Positions 1 to 6,163 of a DNA stretch of 6,334 nucleotides are shown piece after piece. The notes under the pieces were generated by a model that saw only the letters and a list, made by a program, of their open reading frames with translations, was not told where the DNA came from and ran no database searches. How positions within the stretch are numbered: position 1 is the stretch's first letter; every line of letters begins with the position of its first letter. The position numbers and the translations under genes were made by a program. The stretch is from a bacterium (Candidatus Gribaldobacteria) CG10_big_fil_rev_8_21_14_0_10_41_12 (GTDB lineage: Bacteria; Patescibacteriota; Minisyncoccia; Minisyncoccales; CG1-02-41-26): assembly GCA_002773545.1 (NCBI GenBank), contig PFAV01000074.1, forward strand, positions 5,856 through 12,189, in the 5' to 3' direction.

Positions 1-155
1 TTTGAAGGTCTTTGGGGGCTGTTATCAATATAAGCTTTAATAAATTCTCTCACTAATGGAAGATGTTCTTTTTTTATATACCCTGGATTAGATTCTAGAA
101 CCTCTTTAATTTTTTTTAGATATTCTCCTTGTGTCTTAAAAGTTGGTATCTTCTC
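1..155 (-). pseudogene. Continuation of the small membrane-protein gene beyond an in-frame TGA; runs off the window
   Basis: After the TGA at 158-156 the same frame stays open for 51 codons to the window edge. It reads EKIPTFKTQGEYLKKIKEVL, then a further lysine- and glutamate-rich stretch that includes NPGYIKKEHLPLVREF. The stretch looks like real protein: amphipathic helices, codon use like the upstream part, and no stop. It has no ATG near its beginning that would make it an independent gene; the ATG overlapping the TGA, in another frame, stops after seven codons. The simplest reading is one gene broken by a nonsense mutation or a base error. Readthrough or recoding of TGA is less likely because the murF/ftsQ overlap uses TGA as a stop. 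The GYIK...LV..F pattern resembles, from memory, the C-terminal part of small membrane-anchored hypothetical proteins; this is weak support. No function is assigned. Confidence 0.6.
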
Positions 156-392
156 TCATTCCCTCTCATCTATGGGAATTTCTCTCTCTGATAATTCAAT
201 AATTTGATTTTTATTTTCAATTACTGATTCAAAGCATGAAAGATAAAATTTCAAAGGAGCATATAATTTTTGATATTCTTTCTCTTTCTTCTTTCCTTTC
301 TCACTAAGCCAATCAAAAGATTTAGTTACTAAAGTAGCTATGACAGATGATCCTAAAACTATTAAAATAATTTGTTCCCAATCAATCAACAT
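156..392 (-). CDS. Small single-pass membrane protein of unknown function, probably truncated by a TGA
   Basis: The open frame encodes 78 residues from an ATG. Residues 1-7 are a short lead, residues about 8-23 (IILIVLGSSVIATLVT) form one hydrophobic helix, and the rest is highly charged and helical, with a lysine cluster at about 33-38 followed by a YQKLYAPLKFYL segment and a glutamate-rich tail. This predicts an N-terminal membrane anchor with a basic cytoplasmic tail. The frame ends at a TGA but the reading frame continues without a stop to the window edge, so the native product is probably longer. It starts 30 bases after the endonuclease stop on the same strand, with no visible Shine-Dalgarno. 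That spacing suggests co-transcription with the restriction-modification genes, or simply the next gene of an accessory island. Sampled GC (about 28 %) is the lowest in the window. I do not recognise a characterised family. Confidence 0.6.
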   Translation of the reverse strand: MLIDWEQIILIVLGSSVIATLVTKSFDWLSEKGKKKEKEYQKLYAPLKFYLSCFESVIENKNQIIELSEREIPIDERE

Positions 393-422
393 GATTTTAT
401 TTTAAAATTGCTTTAATTATTT

Positions 423-1814
423 TTAGCTCCAAAAATCAAGTAAATTTTTGATTGCTTCTCTGAATAATTTCGGCGCTTTGATGCCCAAGACCAAATCGCC
501 GTTTTCGTTGAGTAAAAAGCCGACTTTAATTTCAATGATTTTCGTTTCCGTTCCGCCATACAAAACAACAGTGCGAGTAATTTTGAATTTTGGATAATAC
601 TCTTTGATATAGGTTTTTTCTATATCGCTAAAGCCCTTTAATTCCTTAATTCCGTTTTGGCGAAATTGATATTTTTTGCCCTCAATATTGATAATTTCGC
701 TTCTGCCAAAATCAATCAAAATTAAATCAGGAATGCTGATTATTTTATTTTTATTGCCGGCTTTATACGCTTTTCTGTCCGAGTATTTTTCAAGCGGGAT
801 ATGTTTGCCCTCGCTCGTTATAAAATAACCTTTTTCGCATCCGGCGTGATTTTCAAAAATTGAATAACCTTTTGTGAAATTTTCAATTACCAAATGAATA
901 AAAATTGTGCCAAGTTTTTCGCCCTCTGTTTCGTATTTCCAGTAGGCATCGCTCTTTGGACTTGCAGGGACACTCAAACGATCAAATTTTAAGCCAAGCC
1001 GATTAGCAATTTTTATAAACTTATTATTCGGCTGAATATGGGCTTGCTTTAAGCCGTGTTTAGTAATAATAATCTCACCTTTCCAGCCTAATTTTCTAAT
1101 GGCGGCGCAAACCAAACTTAATGCTCCGATATTCGGATCATGGGCAAGTCCGTCTGATTTATATAATCTGCCAGAAACCGTAATTTTATCGCCAACTTTC
1201 TTGATTAAAATTGGAATGTTGCCTTTGTGGGCTTTCCTCATTGCTCCTTTGAGAGCGATAATTTCATCAACCGAACGGAACGGCTGAAAAATTTTGCTAT
1301 CTAATTTTTTACCGAGTATTGCAACGCCCAGAGTTAATAATAATCGCGTGCCAAAAATATATGTAGCCGTTGGCACTTCTTTTTGCGTTATCTGTAGATT
1401 ATAAAGCATCATTTTTTTCACTTTAGGGTAATAATAATCAATGAAAACAAACTTTGAGGCGCGTTGATAAGCGCCAGTATTTCTACTCTCTTTGTCATCA
1501 ATTTTTGTTTCTTCAATGGCATATAGGGGAATATCCCTTTGGGTTGGTTGCTTTTCTTGATAAAAAATAAGGAAATCAACAAAGCTGGAAAAACCACTAA
1601 CGGATTTTATAAAAACCTTGCCAATTTTATTTGAGCGAAAACCTGCTACTTCATAGAGAAAAGAAAATTTGCCATTTTCTAAAATTGGTAAAATCCGAAT
1701 AGTATCAATAAAACAGGCAAACTTATGGTCTTTTGCGAACATCGTCAAAATATTAGCGATAACTTCTTGTTTTGGCCTTTCTTCGGTTAAAATCCACAAA
1801 TGTTTATTTTTCAT
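423..1814 (-). CDS. Probable type II restriction endonuclease, partner of the adjacent double methyltransferase
   Basis: This 463-residue protein has no signal peptide or membrane segment. The role is inferred from position and motifs: it starts one base after the stop of a two-domain DNA methyltransferase, with an AAGGAA ribosome site in that gene's last codons. Two nuclease-like motifs are visible. Near the C-terminus P362-D363 is followed by a hydrophobic strand (LILID), then a second strand ending E378-G379-K380, a textbook PD-(D/E)XK arrangement. Near the N-terminus D80 lies in a hydrophobic strand and is followed by Y98-A-I-E-E102-T-K104, a possible second centre, leading into the polar segment IDDKESRNTGAYQR. 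Two centres would suit an enzyme that cuts both strands of an asymmetric site, but one motif may be structural. The middle (about 200-300) may hold target recognition. I cannot name the family or specificity. A DNA-binding accessory protein is the main alternative. Confidence 0.72.
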   Translation of the reverse strand: MKNKHLWILTEERPKQEVIANILTMFAKDHKFACFIDTIRILPILENGKFSFLYEVAGFRSNKIGKVFIKSVSGFSSFVDFLIFYQEKQPTQRDIPLYAIEETKIDDKESRNTGAYQRASKFVFIDYYYPKVKKMMLYNLQITQKEVPTATYIFGTRLLLTLGVAILGKKLDSKIFQPFRSVDEIIALKGAMRKAHKGNIPILIKKVGDKITVSGRLYKSDGLAHDPNIGALSLVCAAIRKLGWKGEIIITKHGLKQAHIQPNNKFIKIANRLGLKFDRLSVPASPKSDAYWKYETEGEKLGTIFIHLVIENFTKGYSIFENHAGCEKGYFITSEGKHIPLEKYSDRKAYKAGNKNKIISIPDLILIDFGRSEIINIEGKKYQFRQNGIKELKGFSDIEKTYIKEYYPKFKITRTVVLYGGTETKIIEIKVGFLLNENGDLVLGIKAPKLFREAIKNLLDFWS

Positions 1815-1815
1815 A

Positions 1816-3702
1816 TTATTTTTCCTTACGAAATATCATAACGAATTGATGAAATTGGTTGGCAACAAAAGCGTGCGGATAGCCGAAAGGATATAGTTTT
1901 TGCGTTGCGTCATACCAAATTTTGTAGCCCTTAAAAGATATGTCTGGAATTTCTAATAATTTATCCGCTATAAAAGCATGAAGCATATTATGTTCGCCAT
2001 TTTTCGGTTGTAAGTCTTTTACAAAAACAGCGATGTATCCTTTTGGCTTTAAATATTCTACTGATTTTATGATTATTTCTTTCAATGATTCAAGAAAGTT
2101 TTCTCGCTCCATATTTCCAAGATCAGTTTCCTGATTGGTAAATGGCGTGGCTACGGCTATGCCAGTTTTCTTTTTTCTTTGTCCTGTTCGCTTTTTGCTC
2201 AACATTTCCCCATATGGCGGATCGGTTAGAATAAAATCAACGGTTGTGCCTTTCTTTAATAATTTATCTATCCCTAAGGAGTTACCAATGATTGCCGTTT
2301 GTTCAGCGACACCAAGCTCTTTACAAGTTTTTTTGTATAAATCAATATACTCTTTTGATAAATCTATGCCGATTCCTTTTCGGTTAGACAATGAGCAAGC
2401 GATTAATGTTCCGCCAACACCCATAAACGGATCGAGCACAGTCTGGCCTTCCTTTGTGAAAAAATCAACAAACTTTTTCATTAATTGAGGCGGTTTTGGC
2501 GATGGGTGCTTCCCCCGTAAATAATGGGCAAAGCCGTCAGCGCCTTTTGTTGAATAATGCGTTACATCAACCGAATTTAAGAAGTAAATCCACTCTGAAC
2601 CGCTTAAATCATTAAGTTTATTATTCTGGTTTATGCTTTTGAGATAATAAAGCTTTTCTCTTACCCCGTTTTTTTGATCGCCATTACTATTACTTTTATA
2701 TCTTTGATAATCCTGCTCTGCTACTTCGGTTTTTCCGGCATTATTAAATAGTTTCAATATTTCATTTTCCGGCATAATACCGTCATCGTTGTAGCTCAAA
2801 ATTAAATGTTTGAAATCGCTTTTTCTGATAATTTCGCCAAGCGCTTTTATGCCAGATTTTGAATTACAAAATTCGGATTTTTGATCTTCATAAGCCCTCA
2901 TTCCAGTAATACCTTTAATTTCTGGCTTGTCCCACTTGGCGATAGTTTCTAAAATATGGTAGTTTGGCGCGTATTGCCGCTCATTGTAGGGCGGGTCAAG
3001 ATATAAAATATCAATACCTTTCACTTGGTCAAAAACATTTAGGCCGTTGATATTGAATACTTTATGTGTTTCTTTACTTTTAATAATTTCTGGCACCTCA
3101 AGCAGCAGCTTCTTAAGCGCTCGCTTGTCCCACTCTTTAAGAAAAGCAGAGTAAGTTCCGCTGATATTCGCGATAAATGGCACTGCTTCAATAAGCGCGC
3201 CAAGCAAGAAAAAATATTCTTGCTCATTAAGTAAGTTTGATTTTTTCCATTCTTCAATTTTTTCTCGTATAGCGTCAATTCGTTTAGCGTTATCGCCAGT
3301 AAAATATTTGCGGGTATTTGCTTGACCCCGCGTGCCTTCTGGTGAGTAGTTTTTATAAATAAAACCCTCAATCACCTCTAAATTATTAAGATATTTGATT
3401 ATTTCTTTTGAGTTTTGGCTATCGCTGGTAAAAAGCGTTTCCTCTAAGGGGTCTATCTTTAAGTGTTTTAATAATTTCGTGAATTTAGGATATTGATTTT
3501 GTTCAATATAAACTTTTTGCAAAACATAAGAAAAATATAAAAGGTCGGATGCAATAATTTTATAACCGAGTTTTTTGAAATGTTTGGCCACGCTACCCGT
3601 CCCAGCAAAAAGATCGCAAAAGGTGTTGCCCCTGATGTCTTTTTGTTTGACAAAGTTTTCTATAAAGCCAAGTAAATTTTCCTTGCAGCCAATGAAACGC
3701 AT
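1816..3702 (-). CDS. Two-domain type II DNA methyltransferase (D12-class adenine domain fused to a second N6/N4 methyltransferase domain)
   Basis: The enzyme transfers methyl groups from S-adenosylmethionine to bases in DNA and should protect the host from the next gene's nuclease. The first half is a D12-type (alpha-group) adenine methyltransferase. It opens with MRFIGCKENLL, has the cofactor motif DLFAGTGSV at 30-38 and, about 200 residues later, the catalytic DPPYNERQY at 236-244; the gap fits a target-recognition region. The second half, from about 368, has HPSPKPPQLM at 399-408, cofactor motif DPFMGVGGT at 424-432, acidic GIDL at 445-448 and catalytic TDPPYG at 493-498. Both halves look catalytically complete. 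Double enzymes of this type (M.FokI is the known example) modify the two strands of asymmetric targets. The ATG is supported by the family-typical opening. It lies 20 bases after ftsQ with no Shine-Dalgarno; the 1-base gap to the next gene implies a shared message. No controller gene is visible. Confidence 0.9.
   Translation of the reverse strand: MRFIGCKENLLGFIENFVKQKDIRGNTFCDLFAGTGSVAKHFKKLGYKIIASDLLYFSYVLQKVYIEQNQYPKFTKLLKHLKIDPLEETLFTSDSQNSKEIIKYLNNLEVIEGFIYKNYSPEGTRGQANTRKYFTGDNAKRIDAIREKIEEWKKSNLLNEQEYFFLLGALIEAVPFIANISGTYSAFLKEWDKRALKKLLLEVPEIIKSKETHKVFNINGLNVFDQVKGIDILYLDPPYNERQYAPNYHILETIAKWDKPEIKGITGMRAYEDQKSEFCNSKSGIKALGEIIRKSDFKHLILSYNDDGIMPENEILKLFNNAGKTEVAEQDYQRYKSNSNGDQKNGVREKLYYLKSINQNNKLNDLSGSEWIYFLNSVDVTHYSTKGADGFAHYLRGKHPSPKPPQLMKKFVDFFTKEGQTVLDPFMGVGGTLIACSLSNRKGIGIDLSKEYIDLYKKTCKELGVAEQTAIIGNSLGIDKLLKKGTTVDFILTDPPYGEMLSKKRTGQRKKKTGIAVATPFTNQETDLGNMERENFLESLKEIIIKSVEYLKPKGYIAVFVKDLQPKNGEHNMLHAFIADKLLEIPDISFKGYKIWYDATQKLYPFGYPHAFVANQFHQFVMIFRKEK
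1822..1827 (-). promoter_or_regulatory. Ribosome binding site of the endonuclease gene
   Basis: On the minus strand AAGGAA lies 7 bases before the endonuclease ATG at 1814, inside the final Lys-Glu codons of the methyltransferase. It is the only clear Shine-Dalgarno-like site in front of any start in this window. It suggests the nuclease can be initiated independently, although the 1-base gap between the two genes would also allow translational coupling. Confidence 0.5.
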
Positions 3703-3722
3703 AATTTTTTATTGATTCATCT

Positions 3723-4538
3723 TTATTTATAAAACGCGCGGGAAAACCTCATATCAATATATTGGAGGTTTTTTCTTTTTTCTGGGGGCAGAGTTTTTTC
3801 TATTAAAAGGCTTAAGTTTGTTAGGACGGGTTCAAGATCGCTTGTTAAATTAAAATAAACTTCCCAGCCCTCTTGGGTTTTCATGGTTAGTTTATCTTGG
3901 CCATCGGTCAGGCAATTTTGTAAAGCAATGGCCAGTTTTTCTTGGAAAAAACTAATGACTTGCAAAATTAGCGTTATTTTTGATGGTTCAATGACTTGGC
4001 TGGGCAAAGCAGTTGGGGCTGCGCTATTTTCTACGGTAATTAAAGGCAGGGTTTTTTCAAAGGTTGTTTGAAAAGCCATACCTGCTTTGTCAATTAAATA
4101 ACAAGCGTCATTTCCAGCATAGCACCAGACCGCCCGAGGAACTCTTTCTTTCAGCTGTAAAGTTACAGTGTGATAAAATTCTTTTTTGATAATAACCCCT
4201 TCTACTTGCGGCATGGTTGTTTCTATTTCTTTTTTAAGGTTCGTAGTGTTTAGCAAGAAGAAAGTTTTTTTGATGGACAAAAAAGCCCAATGGTTTTCTA
4301 ATTTTTGGTTGACTAAGTTTTCTATAGTTGGCGTGATGTCAGCCAAGGCGGCCGGGGATATTATTTTTATTTGATTGATGGCTAAAAGCGGCGAAAATAA
4401 GAGTAAATAAGCCAAAGAGCAAGCTAAAATTATTCCCCAAATAATTAAACGAAACCCTTGATTTTTCCAGAGAGATTTCTTTTTTTTGTATTTTGTCTTG
4501 AGGCGGGCCGCTCTTTTTTTAACGCGATATTGACTCAT
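3723..4538 (-). CDS. ftsQ: Cell division protein FtsQ/DivIB
   Basis: FtsQ is a bitopic divisome protein that links early and late septum proteins through FtsB and FtsL. The 271-residue product has the expected order: a strongly basic cytoplasmic tail (residues 1-28), one membrane helix (about 29-53), a POTRA-like region (about 54-130, starting AINQIKII), then the beta domain with ERVPRAVW at 131-138 and a C-terminal YIDMRF at 260-265, the usual last strand of FtsQ. The length is normal. The external domain contains C139 and C146 around a predicted turn, a possible disulfide. Its ATG overlaps the upstream murF-like stop in an ATGA (4538-4535), and no Shine-Dalgarno is visible, so translation is probably coupled. 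In many bacteria ftsA and ftsZ follow; here a restriction-modification pair follows instead. Overall sequence is divergent, as is usual for FtsQ, so the call rests on architecture, the C-terminal motif and context. Confidence 0.85.
   Translation of the reverse strand: MSQYRVKKRAARLKTKYKKKKSLWKNQGFRLIIWGIILACSLAYLLLFSPLLAINQIKIISPAALADITPTIENLVNQKLENHWAFLSIKKTFFLLNTTNLKKEIETTMPQVEGVIIKKEFYHTVTLQLKERVPRAVWCYAGNDACYLIDKAGMAFQTTFEKTLPLITVENSAAPTALPSQVIEPSKITLILQVISFFQEKLAIALQNCLTDGQDKLTMKTQEGWEVYFNLTSDLEPVLTNLSLLIEKTLPPEKRKNLQYIDMRFSRAFYK
3729..3757 (-). promoter_or_regulatory. Possible promoter for the restriction-modification genes
   Basis: On the minus strand TTGATA (3757-3752) is followed after 17 bases by TTTTAT (3734-3729), overlapping a better-looking TATAAA (3731-3726) at 20-base spacing. 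The -35 match is 5 of 6. The start point would fall just before the methyltransferase ATG at 3702, giving a very short leader. The site lies in the last codons of ftsQ, where conserved coding sequence constrains the bases, so a chance match is quite possible. A promoter of its own would make sense for a mobile restriction-modification module. Confidence 0.25.
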
Positions 4539-6109
4539 AAAAATTGGTTGATATTTTTTAGTGTTGCATTATGTGAGCGATCGTTCATATCTTGCAACAG
4601 TGCCAGCAAGGCGCTGGGGACGCGGCTTTCTAATAGGATGATGTCTCCGGGGCGGGTAGTGGCTTTGATTTTTTCTAAAATTTGTTCTGATTTTTCTAAT
4701 AATAAAATTTTATCTTGGGCCAGGCCCGCCCCCAACGCGCCTTGTTTTAGTTCTTTGAATCTGTCTTGGGTGGTGATAATGGCCAAGTCGCAAATTTGGC
4801 CAATGGCCTGGCCTATTTTGTAGTGGGCATCTTTTGAGGCGCTCCCTAACTCTATCAAGCAGGGCATGACAATAATTTTACGAGCTTGCGGCCAGGCTGT
4901 TTTTAGATAGTCCAAGTGAGCGATAATGCCAGAGGGATTGGCCGAATAAGTGTAGTCAAGTATATTAAGGCCGCTAATCCCCTGCTTCAAGCTATGTGAG
5001 CGGATTTTTTGGCCAGCCAAAGCGATTTCTGCCATGGTCAGACCCAATGTTTTAGCTACAGCCGCGGCCATTAAAACATTAATAATGTTTTGTCGGCCAA
5101 TTAGGTTTATGGCAAAGCGCGCCTGATCGCCATCTTGGCTAAGGGCGGTAAAAGAAATTTTTTCTTTTTCTATTTTTATATCCTCGGCCCAAAAATCTGC
5201 CTTTGTTTCACTGGAGCAAAATATTTTAGATTTAACTTGCAGGTTTTTTGAAAATTGTTTAATTCCGAAGGAATTACAGTGAGCGGAGCGAACGGTTCTT
5301 GGCAAATTGCTAATTGATAATTTTTCATCGTCTCCATTTAGTATGGCAGTCCCCTGCTCGGGCAGGGCTTCTATCAGCTCAAATTTTGCTTTGATAATAT
5401 TTTTTTGCGAGCCGAAAGTCGCCAAGTGTTGTTCGTTGATGCCCGTGAGTATGCCAATTTGCGGCTGGAGCATAGCGCAAACTTGCTTAATTTTTCCTCG
5501 TTGGTAGGCGCCTACTTCAGCTATCAAAACTTGGTGTTCGGGCTTAAGCTTATGGAGAATTGTTTGGGCGATGCCGATTTCCGCGTTGATGTTTTTTTCA
5601 GTTGCCAAAACTGAAAATTTTTCTGAGAGCATGGCTGAAAGAAAATCTTTGGTAGTTGTTTTGCCATAACTGCCGGTAATGGCTATCACGGTAAGGTTTT
5701 TGAACTGCGCTCTTTTGGCTTGGGCTTTTTTCATCATATAAATTTGCCAAAGCCAAGCGGGTATTTGAAAAATTAAAATAAAAACAGAGGTAATAATTGG
5801 CAAGAAAAATAGCCACAGCAAAATAAGCAAACGAAAAGCGCTGTCTGACTGGCTAAAAATAAGCCAAAAAAAAGCTCCTTGCAAAACAAACCAAAGGCCG
5901 GCTATGAAGATAGTTTTTTTGGTGGCCAAAGGCAGTTTGACGCGATACCAAGCGGCCATAAGCTTTTTTATTTTTTGCGCTTCAAAATGCGCTTTGAAAC
6001 GGCCTAAGTGATAATTTTTTAACTGCCATAACCACAGCCAGAATAAAAATATCTTGACAAAAAACAAATACCAAAAAATAGCGATAATAATTTTAACTAT
6101 TTGTTCCAT
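4535..6109 (-). CDS. murF: MurF-like Mur ligase (UDP-MurNAc-tripeptide:D-Ala-D-Ala ligase) with an N-terminal membrane region
   Basis: MurF uses ATP to add D-Ala-D-Ala to UDP-MurNAc-tripeptide, the last cytoplasmic step of peptidoglycan precursor synthesis. Counting from the ATG at 6109 (524 residues), Mur-ligase motifs follow in order: P-loop GSYGKTTTK at 146-154, TEKNINAEIG at 170-179, EVGAYQRG at 198-205, NEQHL at 225-229, NGDD at 258-261, GRQNIINVLMAAAVA at 338-352, the MurF-type DYTYSANPSG at 385-394, and IELG with a following H429. The first 125 or so residues are not the usual substrate-binding domain; they hold three or four hydrophobic segments (about 5-30, 64-86, 91-123). The motif usually read DD(S/T)YNANP has Y386 and S389. 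The ATG was preferred to a TTG six bases upstream (6115); neither has a Shine-Dalgarno. The stop overlaps ftsQ. A related amide ligase such as a CapB-like enzyme is the less likely alternative. Confidence 0.82.
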   Translation of the reverse strand: MEQIVKIIIAIFWYLFFVKIFLFWLWLWQLKNYHLGRFKAHFEAQKIKKLMAAWYRVKLPLATKKTIFIAGLWFVLQGAFFWLIFSQSDSAFRLLILLWLFFLPIITSVFILIFQIPAWLWQIYMMKKAQAKRAQFKNLTVIAITGSYGKTTTKDFLSAMLSEKFSVLATEKNINAEIGIAQTILHKLKPEHQVLIAEVGAYQRGKIKQVCAMLQPQIGILTGINEQHLATFGSQKNIIKAKFELIEALPEQGTAILNGDDEKLSISNLPRTVRSAHCNSFGIKQFSKNLQVKSKIFCSSETKADFWAEDIKIEKEKISFTALSQDGDQARFAINLIGRQNIINVLMAAAVAKTLGLTMAEIALAGQKIRSHSLKQGISGLNILDYTYSANPSGIIAHLDYLKTAWPQARKIIVMPCLIELGSASKDAHYKIGQAIGQICDLAIITTQDRFKELKQGALGAGLAQDKILLLEKSEQILEKIKATTRPGDIILLESRVPSALLALLQDMNDRSHNATLKNINQFL

Positions 6110-6134
6110 AATCAATATTTGCGCGATCGCATAA

Positions 6135-6163
6135 ATTATGAGAGGGTTTGGGTTTATGGTAAA
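6135..6163 (-). promoter_or_regulatory. Possible promoter ahead of murF
   Basis: On the minus strand TTTACC (6163-6158) and CATAAT (6140-6135) are 17 bases apart; the -10 matches consensus at 5 of 6 positions and the -35 at 4 of 6. It overlaps the end of the hydrolase gene and would start transcription roughly 20 bases before the murF ATG. The gap between the two genes is only 44 bases, so read-through from the hydrolase is equally plausible. The same gap contains one GCGATCGC palindrome (6123-6130) of unknown meaning. Confidence 0.22.

Noticed and set aside
800..830. A further E-G-K triplet (residues 335-337) in the endonuclease as a third active-site candidate
   Set aside because: No preceding PD or acidic strand is at a suitable distance, and it is followed by a turn rather than the expected fold.
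2135..2488. Plus-strand open frame of 117 codons
   Set aside because: It lies antisense to the second methyltransferase domain, whose motifs are clear, and its translation shows no recognisable feature.
3743..3781. Inverted repeat AAAACCTC / GAGGTTTT followed by a T-rich run on the plus strand, resembling a terminator
   Set aside because: It lies within the conserved C-terminal codons of ftsQ (YIDMRF region), no plus-strand gene ends there, the loop is 14 bases and the stem is AT-rich; on the minus strand it lacks a following T-run.
4535..4537. Genome-wide reading of TGA as an amino acid, suggested by the open frame beyond the TGA at 156-158
   Set aside because: The murF-like gene ends with TGA in a classic ATGA overlap with ftsQ, and reading on gives no recognisable extension.
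4458..4823. Plus-strand open frame of 121 codons across the murF/ftsQ junction
   Set aside because: It is antisense to two well-supported genes and reads as a shadow frame.
6123..6130. GCGATCGC palindrome as a repeat family (HIP1-like) or origin-type element
   Set aside because: Noticed as a single copy in the gap before murF; one octamer does not support a repeat family or an origin.
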